Positions 1 through 11,011 are shown, numbered from the stretch's first letter. The stretch: DNA of 34,465 nt from Sperchopsis tessellata (GCA_033557685.1 JAWQRN010000197.1:1-34465), one strand, 5' to 3'. Numbers and translations are program-made. Notes: generated by a model not told the origin, from the sequence alone.

Positions 1-44
<44 letters not shown>
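1..44. repeat. (TA)n microsatellite at the window edge
   Basis: Uninterrupted TA dinucleotide run of at least 44 bp. It is cut by the window boundary, so its full length is unknown. Confidence 0.97.
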
Positions 45-49
<5 letters not shown>

Positions 50-1683
50 TTAATTATAGCTTGCTCTTCATGCAGATTTACTTAAATCCACCATACCTTC
101 TTTTCTGTTTTTTTTTTATGACTTCGGACATACTTAACTGACCAGGATTTCAAAACTACTCAAGAAGTTTTTAATTGTACATTTGTCCCATTATTTCTGC
201 ATTTTTGCAACAAATTTCTTAGATGTAGTAGAAATTCTATAAAGATCGATGGTCTGGTCCATTCCATTACATTGATAACTTCAGTTGCGTCACTGCAGAA
301 CTCATAAGATTCTCTTTCACATTTTTACAGTTGCTATAGAACATTACCAGTTTAACCATAACCTACTTCTGGTATCGATTTACTAATTTCAAATTTAAAA
401 TTTTGGAAATAGCTTCAATTACAATAGAATCTCCAACTCCTAGATTACAATTTTGCCAGTTTTCCATGGTAATAGATATTCCAATGACTTGCACAAACAT
501 CATACTTTATAACTATACTGGAAAGGCTTGCCGTGTATACATTATTTAGCAGAATATCTTCCAAAGTATCCATTCTTACATCAATGCTAATTAGATACAT
601 GATAACTTTCTTCACCAATATTAGTAGCATCTTCTATTGGATGTAGTTTAACTAAAGCTCAAAGTTGCCATCCACTAAAATTATTTACGTCTCACTTCAC
701 ATCATTTCATTATCTGTTAGAGCAATACAAATATCACCCCATTTGCAATTTTCCCAAAAGTCATATACCAACCATATTGGGACTATTTTCTCCGTAGTTA
801 CATTAAAATAAAATTACCAGCGAATACTTTTTATACTAGTGTTCTAAAAAAACATTGTAATTATTCTTAAAATATCAGTACTATAAATATAAAATTTGTG
901 ATAAATAAATCAGACAACATTCAAAAATACTAAGGAAGACAAAGTTAACAAAAATGAATTAATTAATTTAAAACATAAGAGCTTACTTATTGGATGACAC
1001 TTTTAGCACGCAACAGAAAAACTTTAAAATATACTGCACATGTTTAGTGTTCGGACACCATAAATATTTGATATTTACTCTTAATGTACTATAATTAAGT
1101 AAGTTATAAATCATACAGAAATAATTGGTTGCCATAAATTTAATGATGGGGTTTAACCAATAGTTCTAAATAAATTATCTCATTACATTTTGCAAAGAGT
1201 AGTTAGCCAATTGTACTGCATCATTCAACTTTGTAGACTTATATTTAAAAACTAGGTGATTTTAAGATCAGATAGTTGTATTGTCAGCACAAAGAATGGT
1301 TTTGAATGGTAGACTAGATTTTATTCATTTTTAAAAAAGATCAAGAATAGTGGATCTCTATGAATAATCATTTGTGAGGAAGGCTCCGCAAGTAAAAACC
1401 ATTTTTTATTCTTACAAAATCTTAAATTCCTAACTATAATGGCTTACTGATTTTACTTTTAATTTTAATGCATTAAGTGATAGATATAAAACACTAAATA
1501 ATATCTTTAAAAGTTTGTAAATTGCATTTTAGTGATACGATTGAATATATATATATCTATTAGTTTAAAAGCTTTTAATTATAGGAGCATTCATATAGAA
1601 ATTAATAATATGGTTTATAAAACTTTAAATGTTAATGAGTTGTATACAATATATATATTAATTTTTATTAATTTCTTTTTCAG
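45..1683. other. AT-rich upstream / 5' intronic DNA
   Basis: No coding stretch, RNA gene or recognisable transposon is seen. The only strong signal is at the right end: a pyrimidine-rich tract closing with TTTTTCAG at about 1676-1683, a good splice acceptor for the TRF2 exon that follows. This makes at least the last part of the region a likely 5' UTR intron, with the promoter and first non-coding exon further left, in or beyond the window. Confidence 0.6.
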
Positions 1684-1727
1684 TTTTAATTGACAATCTG
1701 CATTAGGGGAGACAGCATCTATATATT
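1684..1727 (+). other. 5' UTR portion of the TRF2 first coding exon
   Basis: It begins directly after the acceptor TTTTTCAG (AG at 1682-1683) and runs to the ATG at 1728. An in-frame TAG at 1704-1706 lies between acceptor and ATG, so translation in this frame cannot enter from an upstream exon. That fixes 1728 as the start for this transcript form. Confidence 0.65.
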
Positions 1728-2254
1728 ATGGCGACTATTCTTCAAAAGAATGGCATCAAATCGCTCTCTAACGGCAATGGCTTAGTCCATCATGAGGTAC
1801 AAGAAATAACTCAGCTAACTGGTTATCCCACAGAAGACTGCAAAGAAGTGCAACAAGTAGTAGAGGAAGAGCCTCAACAACAAGAAGAACCCGAAATAGA
1901 CATTGTGATAAATAATGTAGTGTGCAGTTTTAGTGTGCGCTGTCATTTAAATTTGCGTGACATCGCGTTGAACGGCATGAACGTTGAGTACCGCAAAGAA
2001 AACGGCATGATAACGATGAAGATCAGGAGACCTTATACAACAGCCAGTATCTGGTCTTCCGGAAAAGTGACTTGTACAGGTGCCACCAGTGAGGTTCAAG
2101 CGAAAGTCGCAGCGAGGCGGTTTGCTCGTTGTCTACAAAAATTAGGGTTTAATGTTCGGTTTAATAACTACCGGGTTGTAAATGTTCTTGGGACGTGTTC
2201 AATGCCCTTTGCTATCAAAATCAACTTATTCTCTGAAAGGCACAAGGAGGCAGA
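1728..2254 (+). CDS. Trf2: TBP-like factor (TLF/TRF2/TBPL1), coding exon 1 of 3
   Basis: TRF2/TLF is a metazoan paralogue of TATA-binding protein. It works in the nucleus with TFIIA and TFIIB at promoters that mostly lack a TATA box (family knowledge). This exon encodes residues 1-175 and two bases of codon 176. Residues 1-55 are a poorly conserved leader with an acidic/glutamine-rich patch (about 41-57). From about residue 57 comes the first TBP repeat, with SSGKVTCTGA (110-119) followed by the AARRFARCLQKLGF helix segment (128-141). Residue 109 is Trp and residue 92 is Asn, where TBP has two DNA-kinking phenylalanines, as expected for TLF rather than TBP. Reading on past 2254 meets TAA at once; the donor GTAAGT at 2255 joins in phase 2 to 13518, giving Asp176. 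The joined protein is 277 aa. The leader is short; some insect TRF2 isoforms carry a much longer N-terminus, and the TAG at 1704-1706 rules that out for this start. Confidence 0.95.
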
Positions 2255-2766
2255 GTAAGTATTCAATTTTTTTATATTTTATGTAATATCAATGTTGTTT
2301 TTTTGTTTTCCACTTAATGAGTCAAAGTTAACTTAGTTATACTCCTTTGGTATTAGTACCTACAATCGTTAGGTCTGGCATTTGGCTACATCTATATTAT
2401 CCCTAGGACAGTAGTTACTATGGAGATTTTTGCATTACCATATGACTACTGCGACATATATAGTAAATACATTATAGAATTTTTTTGTAGGATGAGAAAT
2501 CAACTGTATAACATTTTTAGACCAATCTTGTTCTCTGTTCATTTTCAAGTTTCGATTAGCAAAGTCGGTCACATTTTGGTCAATGTGCTATCCCAAAAGT
2601 CATGATGTTCTTCGTCAAATGTTTTGCTTTGCGTATTGTGATGACAGCTATTATAGTTGAAAAGGAGAACTAGATTTTTTGTTTACAATGTATAAGGAAG
2701 CTAAGCTTACAAATGCAGCCAGTGTGTATTATTCAAAAGCACGACCAATAATAAGAAATAATTGTA

Positions 2767-2784
2767 CACCACGTCTGTAAATAT
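2767..2784 (+). repeat. Left terminal inverted repeat of the mariner
   Basis: Starts just after TA at 2765-2766. The segment GTCTGTAAATATGAAACC (about 2773-2790) pairs with the right end. The outermost few bases differ from the right end (a 2-base offset), which suggests mutation at the tip. Confidence 0.8.
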
Positions 2785-3604
2785 GAAACCGGAATATTTT
2801 TATAGAAAATACACATTTATTGTATGAAAATGGTTAAAAATATTTTATTCAAAGTATTGCCCATTGCTAGCTACATATTTTTCACATCTCTCTGGCAATT
2901 TGTGGATGTCATGCCAAAAAAATGTTTCTTTTTTTTGTAAGAAGTGAAGTGTTGCTCAGCAAGTTCGTGTCCCATCGATGCAAATAAGTTGTACTCGGAT
3001 GGAGCCAAGTCTGGTGAGTAAGCCGCATGCGAAAGTATTTGCCAACTAAACGCGATGGTGCATTATCATGAAGCAAAATTACTTTGTGTTACCTCTTTTG
3101 ATATTCTGGTCGTTTTTCACGCAATGCTTAGTTCAAATCTATCATTTGTTGTCCATAAAGTTCACTATTAAAGGTTTCGCAGTTTTAGCAGCTCATAATA
3201 AATAACACCCTTCTGATCCCACCAAACACAGAGTTTCGTCTTCCGTTCATAGCGATTTGGCCTTGCAGTCGATGTCGCTGGTTTGCGTAGAGTTACCCAT
3301 GATCTTTTACGTTTAGAAATATATCCATTTTTCATCGCCAGTCATAATTAGTTAGAGAAATGATTTTCTTTTGTACCTGGCGAGCAGAATTTCGCAAGTG
3401 GTTTTTCGATTTTCCTGTGGTCTTTCATTCAGTTCATGTGGAACCCATTTTCCCACTTTCTGGATCTTTCCCATGGCTTTCAAAAGTTTGTAAACGGTTT
3501 CTCGTGTCACATTTAATTAATCCACGAGTTGTTGTTGCGTTTGAGCATCAACCCAATGCTTTCAATTCGTCGTCTTCTCGGTGGTCTTCCACATTCTTCG
3601 ATTC

Positions 3605-3784
3605 TCACGTCAAAATCGCCACTTTTGAATCTTTTAAGCCACTCAAAGCACTGTGATTTACCAAGAGCATACTCACCCTAAGCTTCGACAAGCATTCGAT
3701 GCATTCTGCAGCAGTTTTCTGCAAATGGTTACAGAAAATCAATGCTGTCCGCAAATCGTAGTTTTCAGGCACAAAATTCGACAT
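3605..3784 (-). pseudogene. 5' part of the mariner transposase, frameshifted
   Basis: The ATG on the minus strand at 3784 opens a transposase N-terminus (helix-turn-helix DNA-binding region in this family) with MSNFVPENYDLRTALIF. The open frame stops at 3605-3607. The last 20 or so residues are out of frame relative to the family; the family-like GDFDV segment lies in a neighbouring frame. So the frameshift lies near 3680 and the enzyme cannot be made. An open extension upstream of this ATG lies in the transposon's non-coding end and is not likely to be translated. Confidence 0.88.
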
Positions 3785-3935
3785 GTTCAACGTTATGAAA
3801 AAATATGTTGTTATATGAAACTTGTATTGTTGTGAGTTAAAATTCTTCGACAAATGTAAACACAAGAAGAAGGTGCCAATGACGTGGTTTGACAATCACT
3901 ACATTGACAACTAGAGTCATCTATGAGCAAATTCT

Positions 3936-3957
3936 GGTTTCATATCTACAGACCAGG
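3936..3957 (-). repeat. Right terminal inverted repeat of the mariner
   Basis: GGTTTCATATCTACAGACCAGG, followed by TA at 3958-3959. It is the complement of the left end with one mismatch in the inner 18 bases. Confidence 0.8.
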
Positions 3958-5000
3958 TACACTCTCTTAAATATAGTTTCTTAGATATTAAACTATACCT
4001 GCATGAATTGTGAAATTGGTAGTGTGTTGGGTTGGGTTGTCAATGATCTATCGGAGTGTTTCTTAATCTTGTTGCCACCCCGGAGCATTTCAAGGGATTT
4101 CACAATGTAGGAGGAGCACTAAGCTAAATTATAAATAGGCTGGGTATTAAAATGAAACTATTTAATATTCATTCATTTATCATAGGTACAAAGTATATAT
4201 ATTCAATTCTTGGAAATAAAATTGTCAAATCCTTTGTTTGACAAAAATAATGTTGCTTCAAGCATATTAGCTATTTATCATAATACTTATAACTAGGAAC
4301 AAAACATTTAACATATATAAGAATTATCACAAAATAAACAAATCTTCGAACGATTGAAGTACGAATTTGAATTATATATAGATAATATATATACAAAGTA
4401 GACAATAGAATAATTCAGCATAAAAATTTATTTCTGACTAAAGTAAGTATTTGAGGGGATCAACAAAAGCAATTTAATAATTAGTTATAAAAAATTGTGA
4501 TAATATTTCAAGAAAAAAATACGTAAGATTGATTGAACAGAGTTTATTTGTTTGTGTGATAAGTTTGGAAATACACAGTCTTTACATTAAAGTTACGTCC
4601 AAAAAGACAAATTAGGCCTTTAACCCTCAGATGTGAAGCAGGTGTTCTGCAAATGTATACTAGTAAAACTCATTTTAGTACAACTACAAAAGTATTTATT
4701 TAAAACAAATTCTACTTTCACCTCCTAATTTCAAAACATATTTTGCATAAGCTTTCTTAACGATAAAAGTACAACATCGTCTTTAGTATCAGATTGTTGA
4801 AATCACTGGGGTTAATGTATTATAAAAAAATCCGAACTGAAAGATGAAATAGTTCTTTTTCTATCTGCGAAAAGTTAAATGTTACACAGATTTTTATAGG
4901 TATAATAAAATAAAAGGATTTAAAAAAAGTTTAAATTGTGAATGAATAGAGCCAAAGATAATTGTTTTGATATATTTAGTAGATTATCTGAGCATTTGAA

Positions 5001-5040
5001 TGAAATGAAAGACAAGGAAATGAAATGAAAGACAAGGACA
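5001..5040. repeat. 20-bp tandem duplication
   Basis: Two adjacent copies of a 20-bp unit beginning TGAAATGAAAGACAAGG, with one mismatch near the end. It looks like a simple local duplication. Confidence 0.9.
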
Positions 5041-6334
5041 GTAAAGAAGTTAATTATGAAGAACCAAACTGAATATGTTTGCTATTCTGACTAGATTTAT
5101 TGGTATCAGGAAACTGTATAATCCTGTATAGATACATTGTTTTCATTCAAAATTTTACAAAGTGTTGAACTGACCATGTATGCAGTGTTTATTCTAATCA
5201 CTGGGTGGTCCTCAATCCCTAACCGTCTGGTGACCCTGCTGTGTGTTATCTTTTTATAAAATACAGCAGTAAGCTATTTAAAATGTAATCTACTCCAAGA
5301 ATAATATATCACTATAAATCTGCCCTCGCTGTGTTGAATAGGCAAGTGAGTCGTCCCCGTCCATGTCAAATGCAAAGTATTTTCTTATTGGCCACATAAA
5401 ATTAACACCCAAAAATCTTTAACAAATCACATAAGAGTATTTACCTGAAGGTCTGCCTTAATGGTGGGAAGATACCCTTAAAATAAACATGACTAGGCTA
5501 CCAAAAAGGAAAGACAGAGCAAAAGAATAAAACAGTGCAACCAATATTGACATAGAACAAAATCAAACACATAGTGCAACAAAATATAATCAGCCAGTCA
5601 AAAGTCTTCCATAAAGTTAAATATACCCCGATAAGAAGTATTGATATTCAAGGAATATCTGGTGGCAACAAATCAAGAAATACAACAATTCAAGTATTAA
5701 TAATAATAATAATTTATTCGTGATACCAACAGGCGTGAATGATACATAACACAGAAATACAAGTCCAAAACAACAACAATAAACATATAAAAAATATTGC
5801 ACATGCAAAAATAATATAGGTGTCAAACAGATTACACCCACAACACAACAAATATGATACAGGTGGCAAATAGTAATTAAATGCCAGCACTCAGAGCATG
5901 CGGTAGCCGTCACAGCAAAAAGAGAAGCAATCAAATACTTAAAATCATACAGATTCAAGAAATTGCTCGAACTCCATCAGAGAGTAAAATGCGTCACTTA
6001 CACAAGAGAGGCAATAATAATCAACCATAAAACGACCTATACAACAGTTCTTTGTTCAGACCATACTTTAAAAAATGTATCGAAAAATTGTTTTGAAAGT
6101 TTTTAGATTAAAATAAACGAGCTTCAACAGTCAATAGGCTCATTCCCTTCTCATCAACATACCTTTTCTTGACTGATACATAAAAGTAAAACAAGATCTC
6201 GTTTGGACATACTTCAAGTCGACGCTGTCCCTTTCCAAACTTACCCCATGAACAGATGAATTTTATTCAAAAATGGAGCTCTTACAATATTAAAATGGTT
6301 ACCTACCATGACAATTCATAGGTTTTCTACCGAA

Positions 6335-7108
6335 TTATAAAGTATTTTTTCCTTGAAATATGTTTGTTGTTTTTTGTAAGATTGCATAGCATTTTTGATA
6401 ACTAATTAAGTTTCTATTAATATTTTCATCAAATACTAAATTTAGAAAGAAGTTATTCTCAATAAATTTATTGTTTACTTTCTTATTATATTTTTTGTTT
6501 CTAATAATATAAATCTCCAAATGTTCAGCTACATTGAGCTTAGGACCCTTATTGAGCTTATGTATGATGGTGGGATTCCCAAATCAGGAATGTGGTCAAA
6601 CTCATAAACATAAGTAGCCAAGCTGGATGTGGCTTTCTTGTTTTTTATGTAGCTCAAATGTTCTTTTTGTTAGATAATTCTACCAGACTGCCCAACAAAG
6701 TTGCGTACACATTTACAAAAACGGATGTAAACTCTGTAAGTCGACCTAGGGTCCAGTTGATCTTTATTTCAGATTAACAAGTTACTGTAGGTACCCACAC
6801 ATCCATACGAGATAACGTCATTATTTCTCTTCAAAAGGCGAACAATTTTATAAGAAATTTCCCCGAAGTATGGAATGAATATGTAGGAACGGGGAGTATA
6901 AGAGGGGTGGAGTAACACAAAAATACAATGATCTTGTGTACTTTCCTGAAGAATGTTTTTTGGATGAGGTTCTGAGGATAATCATTACTACCAATCTGAA
7001 GGCTACATGGAGAGCTCTGTGAAAGAGGGAGTTAATTTATGAGGCGAAAGGAGGAGTAGGGAATACAATGATCTATATAAGTTTTCTAACGGTAAATATC
7101 AAATGCAA
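6335..7108 (-). mobile_element. Penelope-like element fragment with GIY-YIG region
   Basis: Penelope-like retroelements encode a reverse transcriptase joined to a C-terminal GIY-YIG endonuclease. Reading leftward from about 7108, the minus strand gives FDIYR (about 7095-7108), then KTYIDHCIPYSS, the conserved end of the PLE reverse transcriptase. Next comes a linker with NKDQLDP (about 6760), then VYIRFCKCVRNFVGQSGR (about 6680-6735), matching the GIY...YIG...R core with GIY seen as RVY and YIG as FVG. KEHLSYIKNKK follows a stop. Further down, an EHLEIYIIRNKK segment (about 6490-6525) fits the domain's end. Several stops and shifts are present, so it is dead and 5'-truncated. Most of the catalytic reverse-transcriptase palm is missing. 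Confidence 0.8.
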
Positions 7109-7157
7109 AACATTTCTGACTACCTCTATGTATAAACAGGTCCGGAAAATTCAATGT

Positions 7158-7480
7158 ACATGTCTTTTACGTTCGATATTTACCGTAAGAAAACCGATAT
7201 GGTATATCATATTCCCTACTCCTCTGGTCATCTCATGTCTCATAAATTAGCTCTTTTTAACTCTCTGTGCCACAGAGCTTTCTTTGTAGCTTTCTCCTTC
7301 GAAAGTTTTATTACCGAAATAAGAATTTTTCATCAAATCGCTTAAAACGTAATGATTAGATTAGATTGCTCGTCTTTTGAAGAAAATAATTTTGTCGCCT
7401 TGTATACATGTTTGGGTTGCCTCGATAACTTGTTGGTCAGAAATAAAAATCAATTAGACCTTTTCAATTTTTTTAAATGA
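7158..7480 (+). mobile_element. Second Penelope-like fragment, inverted head-to-head
   Basis: The + strand reads TFDIYRKKTDMVYHIPYSSG (about 7162-7221), then HKLALFNSLCHRAF, the same reverse-transcriptase C-terminal region as the neighbouring minus-strand copy. It goes on past a stop at 7342 to NLLVRNKNQLDLFNFF (about 7428-7475), matching the minus copy's SNLLI...NKDQLDP. It ends just before the GIY-YIG segment. The DNA of the two copies can be aligned as an imperfect inverted repeat, for example GAGTAGGGAATA on the left against TATTCCCTACTC on the right. About 50 bp separate the two heads. Confidence 0.78.
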
Positions 7481-7804
7481 TTTGGCTATCATAAATTATG
7501 TAAAGAGTTTATTGATTTTGGAAGAATGTATAAGGTATTACACGAGTAAAGCAACAAAAGCTATATGTTTTTAAGTACCAGGTACTCAATAGCAGTTTAG
7601 AAGATATACTTCTTAGTGCTGCTAAAAGCTACACATTTTGAAAAGTCCGGGTTCTTATTTTTTGTTTGCTTTCTGCTCAAATGTCTGGTTGCTCGAATAC
7701 TCCAGTCGAAACTTCACCGGTACAGTCAATCTTTTCTAAGATGAGGCGGGATTTTCTTCAAATGCTGCAACATTTGAATCCTTATTAATATTTGGGCTGT
7801 AGAT

Positions 7805-8060
7805 AAATACCGGTTTTTCTGGTAATAGTTTTTTGGTCACAACTGATAACCGATGTTTTCAATTTGTCGACACCCGAATACCGGTTATGAAAAACCGATC
7901 GAATACGGGTTGTGAAAATCGCGGTTTTGAAAACCGGCCGACAACCGCGATTTTGAAATCCAACCTAAAACTAGTCAAAGAAACTGCGGTTTTCTTGACT
8001 GGTTACTGTAATTATCAAAACCCGTGTTTTTCGAATACGGTCATGACCGGTTTCGGCCGG
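7805..8060. repeat. CpG-rich block of short direct and inverted ACCGGTTTT-type motifs
   Basis: In otherwise AT-rich DNA this block has many copies of short related words: ACCGGTTTT, AAAACCGG, GAATACCGG, GAATACGGG, AATCGCGG. AAAATCGCGGTT at 7915-7926 is perfectly inverted as AACCGCGATTTT at 7943-7954 around a 16-base spacer. A reading frame crosses it, but the repeating words explain its openness, so I do not call a gene. It may be a degenerate minisatellite or a subterminal array of a DNA transposon. Confidence 0.7.
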
Positions 8061-8633
8061 CAATATCATATTCGACAGCACTAATTATTACTAAACTATT
8101 AGGTAAGTTAAAACAAAACGAGATTTCTTGGAGTGTTATAATTAAATGTGTTCAGAGAAACTACAGATGGTGCCAAAACAATTATTATTATTTTCTTAGA
8201 ATTACAATTTATTTTAAAATAATAAACAGTTGAATCCTAAAACAGTAAATTTAAAAACTAGATTCTCAAAGAAAATAGGAAAAAGTTAATATTGCACCCT
8301 GATGCGGTGAAAAAAAGTGGTTAGGGAAAGAAGACTGCATAAATTAAAATGATTATGTGACGATAATATAAACCTGGATATTTACATACATATAATTACA
8401 TGAAGGCCGGCCGGGTCAAGATCAATTTTTATGGGTATATGTGTTTCTCATCGCGAAAGGGTAAATGCGTTAATATTAAATTCAGTCTTTATTTCATTAA
8501 AAATTGTTTACTTTATATTAATTTATTTTTATTTTTATGTTTGGTATTTAATATACAACAAAAAAAAAAACAGCGTAAGATATTTTATTTCTATGTATTC
8601 TTATTTTTGCACACGGAAGGCTTGCAGGGTACC

Positions 8634-8645
8634 GGGTACGTACCC
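8634..8645. repeat. Perfect 12-bp palindrome GGGTACGTACCC
   Basis: A self-complementary GC-rich 12-mer inside a larger imperfect palindrome (about 8627-8656, GGGTACC... to ...GGTATCCC). No element boundary could be tied to it. Confidence 0.75.
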
Positions 8646-9386
8646 AGTGGTATCCCTACTGCGGAAAATATCATCCACAAAAAATGATAAAGTACCTACA
8701 TTTCCAAGAAATATAAAAATTAAGTTTCTAAATGCATTTGTAATTTACACAAATTTCAAAATATGTACAAATACATGATAAGGTCTTACATCTGACAAAC
8801 ACATGATAAACAACAAATAAAAATTAGCAAGGAACTGTTAAACATATTTCAAAAAGAAACTTCATCCTTATTTAAATTTTTGTGGTAACCGAAGAAGTTT
8901 ATTTTATAGCAATGAATAATGTAAACTAGTGAATCAAGAATGTCTTGAACTTATTGTTAAAGTTAGTAAAATACAATTTTTTTTATTGTATAAACAAACA
9001 AGAAAAGTAAGTTACAGTTTGTTTATAGAGTGCACAATCAAAATATTTGTATTATTATGGGTGTTTGCTTAATGTATAATTTCGTTGTTCGATGACTAGA
9101 TCGCTTTAGTTTGAAATATTCTTCAAAACTTAACATTTAACTTTATAAATGCACAAAAATATTAAATTATAAGTTTATTTAGAATTATTTACGTATTTAT
9201 TCAATTTTATGAATGATAAAATTCAGCCAACTTAAAACCATAAACGTACGAAATACACATTAAGATGACTCTCATCACGCGTCGATTTTAAAGGTTTAAA
9301 TGCGAGTAAAAGATAATTATGGTACTAGTTTTCTGTTTTGAGATAATTAGAAAATTGTTTATTTAAATTGAATGGCAGCTCAAGAA

Positions 9387-9870
9387 ACAGACAATGCTGG
9401 TCGAAAAGTAGCAGGTGCTATGTGGATGATGGCTTTTAATAAGAGCATTTTAGTTCCTACATTTATGTATGGTAGTGAGACATGGGTACTACATGAACCA
9501 CAGAAGAAGATATGTGTATGAACTATCTTTGAATTGTATGCAACAAGAGATAGATTTATATGTTTAGAAATTCATGGTGTTGAATGAATGTGTTGTGAGG
9601 GATAGTGTGATGGATCACATGGAGGGGGTGTATTGTGCTGATTTAGGCATTTAGAGATTGAGCAAAGAGTTACAAAACACAAATGTATAAGAAGGGGAGG
9701 GTGGGAGAGGTGCAGGTTGGAAAAAATGGAGTTGATGAGATTTTGGAAAGGAGAAGAACATATGTACAAGGTGCATGGAGTTAGTTGAGGTTAAAATCAA
9801 TTGCCAGAATAGAGGGAATGGAGAATGCGTATTACTAGTAGTGCTCAACTTGAAAGGTATTAGCAAGGGC
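9387..9870 (+). mobile_element. LINE (non-LTR) fragment, region after the RT catalytic core
   Basis: The + strand gives TDNAGRKVAGAMWMMAFNKS (9387-9446), then ILVPTFMYGSETWVLHE (9447-9497). The AGRKVAGA...VPTLMYGSETW signature lies downstream of the reverse-transcriptase core in LINEs widespread in arthropods. After about 9500 the sequence is still unusually purine-rich and G-rich but the frame is lost, so the right edge is approximate. A second fragment of the same kind lies near 30000, where VPTLMYSSKT is visible. Confidence 0.82.
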
Positions 9871-9989
9871 TTGTAGTTACAGTTATTTATTTAAAGGAGT
9901 AGTTTGTTCCCTTGAAAACATGTAAAAATATATTATTTGTGTAGGTTTTATGATCTATTAGTGCAATGGAATAAAAGTATCTAAAATTA

Positions 9990-10270
9990 GGAGCATGTAG
10001 GATTTATCTTTAATATGTATAATTAAAAAAATATAATTTTTTAAACAAGTTATTATAATTGTTATCGTTTTGCAAAAATGTACGGCATTGTTTCTCATTA
10101 AAAAAAATTACACATAAACCTTGGACACTTCATTGTATTTCCTCTGCTTTTACATTTTGCCCCTTTGTTTTATTAAAAAAAAAGATCTCACAACAGAAAA
10201 ATTTGGCGTGTTGTAGTAGTCACCTTAATTGTATTGTTAAAGTAAGATTCCTCATTCCTTTGGATCACCC
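9990..10270. repeat. Dispersed repeat of unknown class, copy A
   Basis: It aligns in the same orientation with copy B at about 26330-26612. Shared words include TCTCATTAAAA, ACATAAA(C/G)CTTG, TCATTGTATTTC, TCTGC, AATTT(T)GG(C/T)GTG and AGTCACC. Copy A lacks about 35 bases present in B between GTGTG and GTCACC. I see no coding signature that names the family. Confidence 0.7.
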
Positions 10271-10411
10271 TCCATAAAGGAGAAAATAGGTATCTTCTAT
10301 TACTTACTTGTGTAAATGGCCATTTATATCCATCACATTTTATACATCAACTTTGAGATCCTATCCTATCCTACAGCAATTTCATTTACATATATTCAAT
10401 TACAATGAAAA

Positions 10412-10414
<3 letters not shown>

Positions 10415-10463
<49 letters not shown>
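10415..10463. repeat. (AT)n microsatellite
   Basis: Uninterrupted AT dinucleotide run of 49 bp. Confidence 0.97.
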
Positions 10464-10465
<2 letters not shown>

Positions 10466-10970
10466 ACTCATATTCTTCTGACAACTTTTCAAAAACATGG
10501 AAGATGGAAGAATTTATTTGAAATGCAAAGGTTTTTATGTGTAAGGGATTCCCTAGTATTACCAAATGACCATATATTAAATAACGTATTACAGTAATTA
10601 TGATCATGGTCTTGTTAAAGTAGTGCAAGTTATTGCTATTAAATATAAATAAAAAAATAATAACCAAATATTTAGATTTTATACAGAGCAATGACAAAGT
10701 ACTCATCATTGTATGTTAATTTGAAAAGATAATAGTCTAAGCCTACATTTAAGGTATAGAAATGTAACATGTTACATGGTTGTGTCATTATTCTTAGAAT
10801 TTTAAATTATGTAATTAATTATTACTTATAGAGACTAAAATAACAGTAAAAACAAAATAAACTTTAAAATGAGAAAATTTATTGGAAACATTTTTTATGA
10901 TTCTAAACACAAACACAATTGTTATATATACAATAAGAGTGTGTATATGCTCCACTCACGTATAGTTATT

Positions 10971-10972
<2 letters not shown>

Positions 10973-11011
<39 letters not shown>

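Larger units (their letters stand above)
2767..3957 (-). mobile_element. Decayed near-full-length mariner transposon
   Basis: Cut-and-paste Tc1/mariner element of about 1.19 kb. The ends are inverted repeats: the left inner end GTCTGTAAATATGAAACC matches the complement of the right end with one mismatch over 18 bases. Each end abuts a TA (2765-2766 and 3958-3959), the mariner target. On the minus strand the transposase starts at an ATG at 3782-3784, with the mariner-like N-terminus NFVPENYDLRTALIFC. After about 34 codons the frame shifts near 3680 to continue as QCFEWLKRFKSGDFDV. Further on are WWDQKGVIYYELL (about 3185-3225), LHDNAPS (about 3060) and YSPDLAPSEYNLF (about 2985-3025), the last two near the later catalytic aspartates of the D,D34D triad. 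Several stops and frameshifts make it inactive. Confidence 0.93.

Noticed and set aside
5617..5958. 113-codon minus-strand frame rich in Leu, Cys and Tyr
   Set aside because: Low-complexity composition, overlaps other open frames, no domain or signal pattern beyond general hydrophobicity, and includes a TAA-repeat-derived run.
7833..8084. 83-codon + frame
   Set aside because: It runs through the CCGG-rich short-motif block; openness and residue pattern come from the repeated words.
8400..8778. Two overlapping + frames (95 and 115 codons)
   Set aside because: Composition is that of AT-rich DNA (Phe, Tyr, Lys, Ile, Asn), both frames are open at once and no motif is seen.
9572..9866. Overlapping minus-strand frames rich in Pro, Ser and His
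   Set aside because: They are antisense to the G- and A-rich LINE-derived sequence on the + strand.
10386..10709. 107-codon minus-strand frame
   Set aside because: Its C-terminal part is a translated AT microsatellite (Tyr-Ile repeat).
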